This document shows positions 1-12,200 of a DNA stretch of 64,000 bases, one piece after another. The DNA is from Spirodela intermedia (lineage: Eukaryota; Streptophyta; Magnoliopsida; Alismatales; Araceae): positions 2,742,886 through 2,806,885 of the forward strand of contig LR746267.1 of NCBI GenBank assembly GCA_902729315.2, written 5' to 3'. Position numbers and translations under genes: made by a program. Each line of letters opens with the position of its first letter. Position 1 is the first letter of the stretch. Below the pieces are notes generated by a model that saw only the letters and a list, made by a program, of their open reading frames with translations, searched no databases and had not been told where the DNA came from.

Positions 1-1179
1 ATCAGAGTTTAATGCGGGTCTAGAGAGAGAGAGAGAGGGAGAGAGGAAGAGGAAGAGAGAGCCTTGAGATTGTGAAAAGCGACAATATTACCGGGAAAGA
101 TTGTTAATTTGCGGGGAGAAACAAGCCAAGACCAAGTGAGAGAATATGTAATAAGTGAGAGATGGAGACAAGTAGAAAAAAGAAAGATGATCGATTTTGG
201 GAGGGAGAGCGAGAGAGAGAGAGAGAGAGAGAGTGAGTCATATCCCCCCGATACTACTTACTGTTGAGAATAGATATGAAAAGCCCCTTGCCAGAACTCT
301 TATACGGCCGAGTATCCGAACAAGAGTATCGGGAGTAATAGCCAAATATTGAAGAATATTGATGTCGTCGATCCTCCCTCAGAGGACGACTCACCAAGCC
401 TGGACGAAGACATGGCCAAGGATAAGGCACGGTGAATGATAGAGAGGGAGTAGGCCTTTTGCTAGGCGAGCTATGGCTACAGATCTGTTGCAGACGTATT
501 AATGGGAGATCCATGCAGAGAGCAAGCTGTTTCGTGAAGAACCACAGGCGGATGCGGAGGCCTCCCGACCTCCCTGTCTCCACCTAAATGCCCATTGATG
601 AGCCCCACCGCCCCACCTCCTATCATCTCCCCTCGTTTTGGGAGGAGTCCCCATTATACCGCCACGGCCGCCGCTCGATCTTCTCTCCCGGCTTTTCTAT
701 AAAATATCCCGGCTTAAACTTTTAATAGAAAAAAACCATTAAATAGAATACATTTAGGCTAATTCATGCCCCCCCCCCCCCCCAACTGGTTTCATGCCAA
801 AGTGGAGCCCGATGGCGATGAAATCATTGCGACTCTCCATATAAGATTACAATTCGATTGAGACGGTTTTTTTCTTCAGTATCTTTCCCAAATACGTTTT
901 AAATCGAGTTCAATATTTTCCTAAATAAAATATCTCCGTCTCTCCAAGCCCACTGTATCTGGTAATCCGGCTCCTGTGGCTTTCCGAGGCTTCATACCTA
1001 GGTATCCTCCCCGATCCACCAACTCCCCCACCATGGCCACGGCCGAAGCTCCAAGTGGCTCTGAGGAATGTTTATATGCATGCACAGCGCGCTTTGATGT
1101 TGCCAAGTGATCCTTTCAGCTCACCCACTTCAATGCCAACGCATCTCCAGAGCCCTCCCTCAGCCCCTTCCCCTCTCGC
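1..1179. other. 5' intergenic region with GA microsatellites and a poly-C tract
   Basis: No gene is supported here. The stretch has GA-rich tracts near 27-60 and 207-236 and a poly-C run around 769-783. A minus-strand open frame at 254-583 has no recognisable domain and is probably chance. The last few hundred bases are presumably the distal promoter of the RING gene that follows. Confidence 0.6.
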
Positions 1180-1187
1180 TATATATA
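1180..1187 (+). promoter_or_regulatory. TATA box of the RING-H2 gene
   Basis: TATATATA lies about 127 bp upstream of the predicted ATG (1314), in a pyrimidine-rich context typical of plant core promoters. Transcription would start around 1210-1220, leaving a leader of about 100 bases that contains a GA-rich patch just before the start codon. Confidence 0.6.
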
Positions 1188-1313
1188 TGCCGCTTCCTTC
1201 TCTCTCATTAGTTGACAATATCTTCCTCTTCGACAAACCTCGGCAGTAGTTTCCCCCAGGTTTTGGCTGAGGAAGAGAGAGAGGGGTAGTAAGGAAGCCT
1301 CGAGGAGGAGGAG

Positions 1314-2569
1314 ATGCAGGGATCTCCGTCACGAAACGCTGCGGCGCATCATGGTTTTGGGATTGGGTCTTGCTGCAGGGCTTCGAAGAGACTCGCCTTT
1401 GCGGGGCTCATCTGCATTTTCGCCCCTGGTCAGCTCTCTCTCTCTCTCTATGTACGTATGCATGTTGTCTGAGTGCATGAATAGACATGTATCAGAGTTT
1501 CTTGACGCGTCTTCTCTGCGGCAGGAGGAGCAATCGTGGGAGCCATTACGGGGGCTATCAAGGGCCAGACGACGGAGACGGGCCTGCTGCGTGGGGCAGC
1601 GATTGGCGCGGTGGCCGGTGCAGTTGTCTCTATGGAGCTGCTGGAGGCGTCCTTCGAGGGAGACCCATCCTCCAAGGTTGGCTCTCCCTCTGTTCTCTCT
1701 CCTTCCTCCCCACAGTCCTCTCTCCTTGCTTCCTCTGCAGATAAAAAATCCTAATTTTCTCCCATGATCCACCATGATTCAGGTCTCCCTTTTGGCGAGC
1801 CTGGTGAGCGGGAAGGCCTTCAGGGAGCTGGTGAGCCCTGCGATGCTCAAGGCCTACCAGTGGCAAGTGAGCACGCTGGACGCCTCCGAGAGAGAGACCT
1901 CCGATATTTTCGATACCAGCAGCATAAAGGGCATATCTTCCGAGGCCATGGGGATGCTGCCGAAATTCAAACTCCACAGTCTGTCAGCAAGCCAATTCGG
2001 AGAGAGACCATGCGCGATTTGCCTGCAGGTAAGCGAGAAGAGATTAATATTATCTCCGGAAAGACCATCTGCATCCCGTTGATTTCTATGTTTACCGACT
2101 TTTCGGCGTTTCATCGCATTTGGCCGTTGCGATTCCCAGCGTCAGTCCATCTTCATCTAATGGTTGTGGTGCTTCACCGCTCTGCTTCTACCTTGGGCCT
2201 GTAGTCTAGTGAAGCACCTGGAGTGTAGAGAGAGAAAGAGAGCTGCGACAAGTTCACAGTTCCATTTACCCATTTACTGTATGCGGCTCCGTGAATAGGT
2301 ATATATATATCTAGAGAGAGAGGGAGAGGAGTGAAAGAGGCTTGCAATTCCGTTTATTTATATGCGGTGTGACTTGTGTGGAGAGAGAGAAAGAGAGGGA
2401 GCAATGACCTGTTTTTCCTTTTCCATCGCAGGAATTTGTGGATGGACAGGGCGCCAGAAGACTACCCAGCTGCGGGCACCTCTATCACATGGCTTGTGTA
2501 GATAGGTGGCTGGTGAGGAATAGCTCCTGCCCCATTTGTAGGCAAGATGTCTGTGTCATTTCCTTGTAA
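1314..2569 (+). CDS. RING-H2 E3 ligase, NEP1-interacting protein (NIP/ATL-like)
   Basis: Four exons join in frame to 216 aa: 1314-1428, 1525-1676, 1783-2028, 2432-2569, all with GT-AG introns. Residues ~39-80 form a Gly/Ala-rich hydrophobic segment ([14 protein letters not shown], then [11 protein letters not shown]) characteristic of NEP1-interacting proteins, which in Arabidopsis are membrane-anchored. The C-terminus is a complete C3H2C3 RING: C166, C169, C185, H187, H190, C193, C204 and C207, with the CxxW-like ACVDRW and the CPIC pair. It would act as an E3 ubiquitin ligase recruiting an E2. NIP proteins are known to bind the Nep1 elicitor and, in chloroplast biology, the plastid RNA polymerase NEP; which role applies here cannot be told. 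Length is close to the family norm (~220 aa). The ATG is the first in frame after the TATA box. Intron 3 separates the first Cys pair from the rest of the RING. Confidence 0.88.
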
Positions 2570-4562
2570 GCTTGTTAATCTTCGAGGGCCTGCTCTAAGT
2601 TCTTGCCAGTCCACCTGGAACCCGCCACACAGAAAGAAGGCAACATGGGGGCTCTTCTACCTACCGGCCAGACATGGATGGAATGAGTTAAGCCACCCCG
2701 GTTCTGGAAATTGTGAAGATCGAAATTTTGTATATCCATGTCGACGGGCGGGTTTATAACCGAATCTGAAACCATTGCCCGTTACGTGCGTACATTAGAC
2801 TTTACTACTTCTCTCTCTCTCTAGATTACCTGGCTCTAGTTTTTAGATTGACGCCTAGGTAAAATAGATGGCGATTGAAAGCAATCCAGCCCATCAACAC
2901 AGCAACGAGAATCTAGAAGAAACAATCACCACAACAATAGAAACGAGAATCTTGAAGTTGAGTGATAGGCAAAGCATATCATATTGAAAACCGTAGCTCT
3001 CTTATCCAGAGCTGTTGAAGTCAACCCCTCGTTCAGCTTAAAATCTTTTGTCGCCTGTTTTCTTCCGCATTAAACACCTCAAAAGGACCTAAGATATTTC
3101 CTTGAAAAATGACTTAAATAGAGTGTATACAACTTGAGAAATCATTGACTTTGATGTCAGTTCAGATTTATTGACTGAACTAACTGAAAGCAACCTGGCA
3201 TTAAGTGGAACAGGTTGTTTAAGTTCAAAAATGGGTCACCATAAGATTCATCTGTACTATACTTGAGAATCTGAGCAAATATGGAACTGTTTATAATGAA
3301 AACAGCCAACAAAAGTAATTTTTAGACCACCCTTTTGTTAGTGGAAGTGAATTGGCCCTAAATTTCACATTAAAAACAATAGTGAGGTAAGGCTGATTTA
3401 TTTAGATGATCGCCCCAGTTGGCAAAGTGGGCAGTTCCCAGCAGGCCCAACATGTGATTATTTGGACTGGTGCGAGAAAGAAGAAGAACAAGGCAGAAAT
3501 GGATAAAACAGGATTCCTCCATCATTAATGACGGCCATATTTCTAGTAGGTTTTCTTCACCCACTCTCTCTGCAGATGCGCCGGTGCTTACAATATTTTG
3601 AAGGTACAATATATCCTTGCCCAGGTCGGGGTGGGCTTTCTAGAAATGATGATCGTCGGACTGAATGGGTTCGAATCACTGGGCCCGGTTGGGAAAAGAG
3701 AGATAGGTGTCGTTTAATGGACTACGCGAGGCCGACTCCACTCATCACCATGGGAGGCCCAGTGCCTGGCCTGGTAGAGGAAATTCTTAGTGCATAGATT
3801 CGCCTGACCCAGGCTTACAAAACGCACCAGCTTTGTCGGGTCGTAATTGGTTTTTCGGACAGGTGGACCTAACAAGGTAAAAATTAGTGCTTTAATATAA
3901 ATACGTGGTATGTTAGTTCGAAGAACACCTTCCAGTCATTCTTTCTTATGCATGAAAGCTGAGATGGGCACTACCTTCCGACCATTCTTTCTTATTCTTT
4001 CTATACTTCGACGACGGTCTAGTTGTATTGTAACCTCTGGCGGGGGATTTACAAGGGCGAGGAGCATTAAAGAGAAGGGAGAAAAGATGGACCAAACAGA
4101 TGTTGACCGCTAGTCTCATCATCTCGCGATCAAACAGATGTTGGGCACAGCCTCTCATCCTAGTTCCAATAATTGTACACCAGACAGGCCCCCAGCTGCT
4201 CACCCCTATCTCTCTCTCTTATTCTCTCAGTAAGTCTATATGGTGGGGGCGTTCTAGTTTGTTTCATGGTGGTAAACGAGAAGTTAATGGAGGCTCGAGC
4301 GGCGTGGGGCCGGGAGGCACATGTGATGGCGGGCGGGGCTCGAAGGGTTTAACTCTACCGGCGCCGCCCCGGCACCGCCTGTTCACGGTCGCCCGTGAAG
4401 CCCCCCCCAATTTATTCCCTCGCCACCTACAACCGCGGTTAGGACAGGTGTTGAGGGTCCCCCCCCCGCCCCCCCCCGAACGCTGCCATGATTTCCTCTC
4501 CTACACCACGCAGCTTCGTTATTCCCTTCCACTTTAAAGCCCCCCCCCCCCGTTTCGGCCAC
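2570..4562. other. Intergenic region, no gene recognised
   Basis: Contains the 3' flank of the RING gene, a short CT microsatellite near 2810-2822 and C-rich patches at 4400-4550 (poly-C runs at 4457-4478 and 4541-4550). Small open frames at 3528-3797, 3910-4113 and 4100-4537 have no domain and no convincing splice partners. I see no supported gene. Confidence 0.6.
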
Positions 4563-4566
4563 CAGT

Positions 4567-4606
<40 letters not shown>

Positions 4607-4962
4607 GAGGGAAGAAATGTATGAAAGGCAGATCTTTTGATCAAGGATGACACTGATTCCCTCGTTGTTGTCCTCTTCTCTCCGTCCGCAGTGCGAGTAA
4701 GGGGAAAACCCATACAGCTGTCTTCAATGGTAGTCGTGCGCATCAGTGGGCATCCCTCCTCCGTCTACAGTGGAGAGAGAGAGAAGCGGTGATATCGGAG
4801 AGGGGGTAGGAAAGAATGCATAAAATGACCATCCTTTGGTCACGGATGACACCGATTCCTTGTTTTCCTGTTCTCTCCATCCGCAGTGCGAGAACGGGGA
4901 AAAACCGCACACGGTTGTCTTGAATGGTAGTCGTCCTCCATCAGTCACATCTCTCCGCCCAC

Positions 4963-5002
<40 letters not shown>

Positions 5003-5080
5003 CTTGCTGTAATGGAAGAAGTGATGGGGAAAAACCCACTCATTTACCATAAATGACGTACACCTCCCTCCACCGTCCGT
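4563..5080. repeat. ~205-bp tandem repeat with GA microsatellite in each unit
   Basis: About 2.5 head-to-tail units start near 4563, 4768 and 4965. Each opens with CAGTNNAGAGAG and a (GA)n tract, followed in the first two by a diverged copy of the same text: a GGATGACAC(T/C)GATTCC block, a CCGCAGTGCGAG block and an ATGGTAGTCGT block. The third unit keeps the GA tract and a shorter remnant (GGGGAAAAACC). Units 1 and 2 differ by scattered substitutions and GA-length changes. The array ends about 260 bp beyond the peroxidase stop. Confidence 0.7.
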
Positions 5081-5340
5081 TACATACACGCATCCAACAC
5101 CCACCACCACATTCCCGTCGACCCACAGCACATCAAGAGAACAACCCGTCACCCGGGCAGGCGGAGATCCTAGAGAGAGAGAGAGAGAGAGAGAGACGGC
5201 TGTCTGAGACTCCCCGCTCCTTCCTACCACAAGAGAAGCAAGAAGAAACAATGGAAACCAGAGCGACTACTACAGCGAGAGTTGTTTATTGGGGAAGGAA
5301 TAGAGAGAGAGAGAATGAGAGGAAGCGAGATGATGATCAC

Positions 5341-6809
5341 TCAGTGGAGCTTGTTGGCGACGTTGCACTGCTTGCGGACCTCGCCCTTGGTGCCGGTGAG
5401 GGGATTGTTCTCGGAGAGGATCTGGATGGCCCGGGAGAACTCCTGGAAGAAGTAGTCCTCGGACTTGGCCATCTTGAGCACGAAGGGCCTGGTCCTCGAG
5501 TCGTAGGCCAGCTGGTGGTCCACCATGAGCAGGCCCTTGTTATCCAAGATGTTCCTGTAGTAGTTGTTGTCCAGCTTCATGGGGGTGCCCCTATCGTTGC
5601 GCACGTACTGCACGGCCTTGGGATCGGGGATGGAATCGGGGCACTTCTTGAGCATGTGGGGGATGTGGTCCGGGTTGATGGCCGGGTCGACCTCGGGGTA
5701 GAGGCGGTGGACGAGCTTGACGCAGTGGGTGCGGCCAACGCTGTGAGAGCCGAGGAGGGCGACGACGCCGGCGGTGTTGATGCCCAGAGCGTTGAACTTG
5801 TCGAGGATGGAGGAGATGGACTCGTTGTGGTCGGGGAGGAACTCCTCCAGGACTTCGGGGGAGCGGCTCCGGCGGCCGTCCCTCCTCCCCGTCTTCAGCG
5901 GGATGTACGGGCCACCCACCTGCCGATATATTGACGATCGCCGATTGCACCACCACAGATGAGCAAATGATCGAATGGATGGAAAGAAGAGAGAAGAGAG
6001 AAGAGAGGAGAGAGGAGCTCGGAGGCGGCGGGTATGGAAACGACGAGAAGAGACCGACTGGAAGAGAGGTAAAAAAGGAAGAAAGGTATAGATAGATAAT
6101 GCATGCGGCTGTGGGAACGGATTTAGAGGAGACCCAGAGAGTGGGGAGAAGAGACCGCCATTGATGGCGACTGTGGGAGGCTCACAGATCTGAAGGGGAG
6201 CTCACAGAGTACGGGGAGGGGGAGGATGAAGGGGGGAGAGAGGGAGAGAGAGAGAGAGAGAGGGTCACTTACAAGTGCAATGCCTTCTCGGGCAGAGAGG
6301 ACGAGGATGTCGGCGCAGGAGACGACCTCAGGGCACTCCCTCTCGAGAGCCTCCTTGATGGTGTCAAGGTACCGGAAATTTCTCATCCCGAAGCTCCGGT
6401 CAGCTTCCTTCTCCGACAGCGTCCTCCTCGTCGAGTCAAGCAGCAGGGAAGCGTCGCACGACTGCCGCCATTACCAGACAGAAATCCCTCAGTAAAGAAG
6501 AGGAGGACGGAGAAGAAGAAGCAGAAGAAGAGGAAGAATCTAATCTAAAAAGGGGAAAATGGTGAGGAGGATGACCTCAACGGCGCAGTCGTGGAAGATG
6601 TTCCTGAGCCAGGAGAAGGCGGTGTTCTTGTGGCGCTTGTACAGCAGCCCCACCTGCTCCTTGATGATCTCCTCCGCCTGAGGGCATGAGTCCTTGTAGA
6701 AGTTCATCACCAAACCAGTTTCCTCCGCCTCATCCGCAGCCGACGCGGGCCTCAAGCCTACGGCGGACAGGGAGAGGAGGACGAAGAAGAGAAGCCCCAG
6801 ATAACCCAT
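5341..6809 (-). CDS. Class III secretory peroxidase, PRX42/PRXR1-like
   Basis: Three minus-strand exons (6809-6576, 6461-6273, 5919-5341) splice in frame to 333 aa, the usual length. Residues 1-~25 are a signal peptide ending PASA, so the protein is apoplastic or vacuolar. It oxidises phenolics with H2O2 via haem b. The distal pocket is LRNIFHDC (R69, F72, H73), the proximal haem ligand is H200 in GSHSVGRTHC, and all eight disulphide cysteines are present (C42, C75, C80, those in REC/VSC, THC, KKC, KQC). The HDCAVESCDASLLLD stretch, replacing the common HDCFVxGCDAS, and the GGPYIPLKTGRRD and SIPDPKAVQYVRND stretches mark the PRX42/PRX21 subgroup, which has this three-exon layout. Intron 2 carries a (GA)n tract beside the donor. 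G-boxes upstream (7061-7873) suggest regulation by bZIP/bHLH factors. Confidence 0.95.
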
Positions 6810-6897
6810 CCCCGCCGCCGCCGCCGCTCTAATGTCACTGAAAGTCCTCCGGCGAACTTCTCCGGTCTGAGTTTCTCCTCCCTTCCTCCCTGGGGAT

Positions 6898-6906
6898 CTT
6901 TAAATA
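6898..6906 (-). promoter_or_regulatory. Candidate TATA box of the peroxidase
   Basis: On the minus strand TATTTAAAG lies about 90 bp upstream of the peroxidase ATG (6809), a suitable distance for a plant core promoter with a short leader. The sequence is a permissive TATA variant, so the call is moderate. Confidence 0.5.
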
Positions 6907-7060
6907 ATCCTCTATGCTTGGGGCGTCAGTGAAGAACAGCAGACCCTTTTTTTTAGCGTCTACCCCCTCCCCCTCTGATTAATTTCTTTCCTGCCCTCCC
7001 TTCTCACTCACACTCTCACTCTCCCTAGGCTAGTGGCTAAAGTGTTCCATCGCGGCCCAC

Positions 7061-7873
7061 CACGTGGATCAATCCTACGGCTTTACCGTACCATTAAATG
7101 GGAGGGTGGAGATGCCGAGACGTCATAAAAGGCACGTGGCAGGTTAATTTAAAATACCATCATGCCCTTGTAAGACTCTCAAAGGGAATGGATCTCAGAC
7201 CCATATTGGGTATTTTTCGGTATGGAGGTCCGCTCGACCGACGGCCCTTTGATGGGTGGACCTCCGAGATCTGCCCCAGCCGGTTATCCATAAGCAATGT
7301 GCAGGAAAATTTGATTGGAGGGGGGGTCCACTGATTGAACGGTCATGATCCAAACTGACGTCTACGTGGCACTCGCTGAGGTGAGGTGTGACGTCGTCCG
7401 GGTTGCCCTAACCACCGACACTCCAAAGCCGCCGTGACGTAGCAGCCACTGACACTAACCAGGGTTAGGCGGGATCAGCCACGTGGAACACAAATGGCTG
7501 TGCACGTGTTCTCCCGTCACATTCAACATTTGAAGGGGCAGTTCATTTTCTGGACCCCGGTTGACAGAGGGAATCATCTCCCCGGGCGAATCGGTTTGCC
7601 GGCACAGCGGCGATGAGGCAGCGCCGCCGGAGAGATGAGGCGGCGCCGCCGCGGCGATCTGTCGCCCTCGGTGCCTTCGCATTGTATTATTTTGAGGGGG
7701 AATCTTCGGCAGAAAAGACGGGATGGTCACGTGATCCTCATTGTCGGAGGGCGGGGGGGATGATGCCATGCTGCAGGGGGAGGGCACGTGGTGGGGTTTT
7801 ATGGGGATCTCTCGACGCCCTCCTAGAGTTGGCGTGCATGTCGCTTACTGGTTTTATGGCGGGGACCCACGTG
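7061..7873. promoter_or_regulatory. G-box cluster upstream of the peroxidase gene
   Basis: Seven perfect palindromic CACGTG G-boxes occur at 7061, 7133, 7480, 7503, 7728, 7785 and 7868. At least three GACGTC C-box cores (7119, 7357, 7390) and a TACGTGG (7364) lie among them. All are 250-1065 bp upstream of the minus-strand peroxidase ATG and before the 3' end of the next gene. Chance expectation is about one CACGTG per 4 kb. G-boxes bind bZIP (ABF/HY5/GBF) and bHLH (PIF/MYC) factors, so light, ABA or jasmonate control of the peroxidase is a reasonable inference. Confidence 0.6.
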
Positions 7874-8400
7874 AAGGCGAATAAACCAAGGGTGAGGTTG
7901 ACTAAGACACATAATGAGACCCAAATTAATCAGCTGACCGTTGACCCCACCATCTCACGGTCCGCCGACGGAGGAACAGGTCTCTAGATCTGACCTCTTG
8001 AAGAATCTTCGTCAGATGGGCTCTCTCTCTCTCTCCCTCTCTCTCTCTCTCTGTTCTCTCTCCTGGCGAACCTGTTGATCCTCACAGCAGGAAAGGAAGA
8101 TGTGACTTTGATGTAATTATGTATGTAGTCATATTATCTCTGAGACTGTCTCTGGCAAAAGGCCGGCCAGGGCTACTCGGCAACTGGGCTATTTCTTCCT
8201 AGGCGAGATTGATTTCAGGATGAATTCAAGCTCCCACTCTCTCTCTCTCTCTCTCTCGCTAGCTATTTGTCCATCTCAGAGACGGGCCGGGCTTATCAGA
8301 CGATCGCTTCCCAATGAGTCCACGGCTGCCTCCCTCTCTCTCTCCCTCTTTTTAAGAAAAGTTACTGGGCCAGCGACAAGAGGCCCAGTGAGGCGCCGGA
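7874..8400. other. 3' flank of the TYW gene with CT microsatellites
   Basis: Holds the likely 3' UTR of the minus-strand TYW gene and two CT tracts (about 8019-8053 and 8237-8258). No further coding sequence is supported; the plus-strand frame at 8220-8423 translates the CT repeat and the last TYW exon in antisense. Confidence 0.55.
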
Positions 8401-9242
8401 TCAACAGACACTCCTGCATCTGACATCGGCCACGAGATGGCGAATCCGAGGGCCGTACCACTTCACCCTCTCCAGATGCTGAAGCGAGACGTCCCATGAG
8501 TAGCCTGGCAAATCAGACCAAAACCCACCAAACATCATCTTCACTTTTGTTGATTTAGTCAACGCTAAGGGCGGGGGAAACAGGGGGTGACGTCAGATGA
8601 TACCTTCAGCCCTCGCCATAGCGGCCACCGATTTCACCACGTGTTCTGACCAGGCCCCCTCCTCGGAGTCATTGGCATTGCCGTGGATGTGCAGGATGCC
8701 TCCCCCTGGCCTGGAAAATAAACCAGTTTTTATTATTATTATTATTATTACTCTTTTCTGAGTAAGTGAAGCAGGAACCCAAATATCAAAGGTTTCCGAC
8801 CATTAAGTCTTTTCCAAGTAGTTTCTAAATAAAGAAAGAAAATGCAGGGTGACGGTAGCAGAAAAAAATATCAAGAGACCAAGAAGAAGAAGACGGGAAA
8901 TCAACTATGATCTGGCTTCATAAAAAAATAGGCTTAAGCGACCCTGAACAGATATCATCATACAGATCTCATGTCATGAGTCATGAATCGATGTAAACTG
9001 GTGAAAAGTAAGATTATAAGCGAGAAGCAATGACAGAAGCCGACTTGAGCTAAACAGGAATAAATGTAGGGCGAGACTTGGGCTGAAGCATAGCAGAGTC
9101 CTGACTCTAATGAAGAGAAGAAGCCTGAACCTTAGAGCCCTCACAGCTGTGAGCCAGCTCCCTTCGCTGGATGGAAGGAGACCAAGACACACACGATCAG
9201 CCACAGCCTGCCATTGCCAGAGGAAGTAAAGAATCAGGAACG

Positions 9243-9278
<36 letters not shown>

Positions 9279-12200
9279 AAAGTTATATGCGCTGGAGTTG
9301 ATAACATATTTCAATGTGTAATAGAAAAATACAAAGCTGCGCTACTCTTTACTTTTCCAGAAAAGACACCTTTTCATTCTGGAAAAATCGTATGGATACA
9401 AATCAACAATAACGACAATTTAAAGCTGATGATAGTTTAAAAAATTATACTTTGGGTGCGGTCATTCGGTTATCTCCTTCAATTACAATGCACCGGTCTG
9501 CAACCCTGTTGATTTCAAGATTGTGCCGAAGTGCTGCTAAGGCATGGGGATTCCATTCGCAGGCATAAACCAATCTAGCCTTTGCCCTGTATTTATTATT
9601 ACAAGCCCACAACAGTTACCACAACAATAAAAAATAAAGAACTATGCGGGTACCACCTTTTGCTTTGCAAGCTAAATATAGAACACTCGCAGCTTTCTGA
9701 GCCAGAACACAATTTATTTCTGCTCATTTTCTTATTCAGAAATAAGCAGAAAGGAAAACAAGATTACAGCATCGTGCATGTAGGAAAGGAAAAGAAAGGA
9801 TGTTGCTTACCTGACGAGAAAGGGAAGCACAAAGTATCCAATCCCAGCAAATAAGTCCACCACGACTTCATCTTGACAGTCCAGCCGGGCCATTCGGAGC
9901 TTCTCTGAAAGGTTTCCAAAGGAGAACATGCATTCTGTAGCATCAAAGGAATATGTGATACCATTCTCTTGGTGTTCAACTAATCCATCCTCTCCCACAA
10001 GAATCTCCAGAGTGCTGTCTCTTGTCCCGGTGGCCAAAACCCGTCCCTAGTAATAAATAAAAATGTCAGAGGCTTGAAACCCCAGTACGAACAATTGAAT
10101 GGAAAATTACATAATTAAAACATTATAAGCTTAATAACCTGCACAACCACTTCAATAAAGGTAATAAACTCGTGTGAGAAAGGGAATAGCCCGCAGGAAA
10201 GATGGCTACTTTAATAAGAGTATGATTAGATGGTCTTCACCAAAGGCAATAGCTACTTGAAGACAATGGCAATAATGGACCTTGCGGACACAATATCCAT
10301 TGGGGTGCACAGGCACAGTTCAAACTATAACGGCAGAGTTGTAAGGCTAAAGTCAAACCTCCCAGAGGTAGCTTCGTAATATCTACTTGAGTAGAAGATT
10401 AATAGTTGGAAACTGTTGGAGATGGAGAACAACCTCTGTCATGCAGGACAGAGGAGAAAACGGGAGAAACCGCCCCAAGATTCATTCACCTCTAACCCCC
10501 ATTATATATGGAGGAACCCTACACAATTTTTGCAAAACACCCTTAGTCTTTTACAGAATTTTCTTATGGCCGAGCGTTTCCAACAGAAACATCCAGTTCT
10601 GAACAATGCAAAAGCACAAACAACTGATCTCATGGGAGCAACCCCAAGAATTAGACAACGCCAAGCCAAGAATGCCTCCAGTCCAAGATCTCATGGCACC
10701 TTCCAGCAAATCACACTCTCTTAGTTCTGGCTGGCACTTTACGCCCGCTTCAACAGGGTTCTCACTGTACCAAAACTTTTTCTTATTCATTCCCATCAAC
10801 AAGGTTATGAGTCAAAGGAGTGGGGACCTGAAACTACCTTGGAAGCCTTTTCATATAGACTATGACAATACACAATCTCTTATTCATGTATAGGAGATCG
10901 AAGGCACTAAAAATTCAGCTTGGAAGTACACAATAAACTCTCTAGTCATAATTGAAGACTCTATTAACTCTCTAGTATAGGCAGTACTAAAAACTACTAA
11001 CCACTCCTTATCGGCACTTCAAATAGAGGACAAGGAGAGACAATCAACCCAAGAAAAAAGGCTTCATGTCCTCTCACATTCCACTTCTTTCATTCAATTC
11101 TCTGACTAAACACCAAAACTGTTCAATAATCTTATTTCTTAATGACTGTGTTTTCAAATACTTAAATCCTAAAGCAGGTAATAAGGAATGGCCATGAAGT
11201 AGGATGCCTATTTCATCTATAATATCAAGGCATCTCAGATGACTTGTCTTCAACAAGGTGTGAGAATAATCATAGATGATGAAGGATACATCCAAGGCAC
11301 AACCACTTTTCACCTCCTTTTATTTCTTTTGAATTGAATCCAGCTGCTGGACTATCTCTCGATTTAAACCCAATCCCCACTGAAACCGATCAGGCCCAGA
11401 ACACAACACATGGATCCTGTGACTGAAAAACTGCCCAATCTATTTTTGTCTGGTATCAATTCATGCTTGGCCCAGATTTACCCAGAACAGTTCCCGGAAG
11501 TCTTCTCCAATCCCGGGAAGGCGTAGGAACCCATGACCCCACTCTGGTTTCAGCGCCCGCGCCCAAGCAGTTGATTACGAGGGGAGTAGCTCTCTCTGTC
11601 TAAGAAATATACCACTTTTTGACACAGCACCCCAGTTCTTGCTCATCTTCCACCCAGTTTGATGTGTGAGACTTTGTAGAATCCCTATTTTCCAGAGTTC
11701 TTGACAATTCATCAGAGTTATTGATGGTTTCTTAACATTATATTCAAAACATTGACTAAAATTAAAGGATGAAGTTCGTCAAATAATTCATTTTTTGTCA
11801 AATGATTCAAAGAAGATTTGAGAAGAAAAAAAATCAGGGTCTTCCATTTTGAAAATGCTTGTGAGTACTACAAGAGCCGCCTTGTTATTTTGTCAGAGGC
11901 TCAAGCATTTTTCAAGAGTCACTTAGTTCCTATACCCCTCAAGTGGATGTTGTGACAATGGAAACAAGAACAAGCGTTAATTAAAGTGTTCTCATGCCAT
12001 ACCTTCCAAGGCTGTAGCCTAAGCCAATTCCCATTACTGCAAAGACTGAGTTTTGGGAACAATGCTCTTATTACACATGAGAATTATGAATCATTAAGAC
12101 AACATAGCACATACTAACCAAGCCCAACCAACTCTGACCTTCATTTTCCAATTGCTGTCCTCAAGGTTACCTGTGAGAGTATATCGCACTGACAAGTCTC

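Noticed and set aside
254-583. 109-codon minus-strand frame
   Set aside because: No recognisable domain, no promoter or splice partner.
3660-3690. GGTTCGAATCA resembling a tRNA box B (tRNA gene or SINE)
   Set aside because: No convincing box A, cloverleaf, poly-A tail or target duplication could be read around it.
5053-5934. 293-codon plus-strand frame
   Set aside because: Antisense of peroxidase exon 3 in GC-rich DNA.
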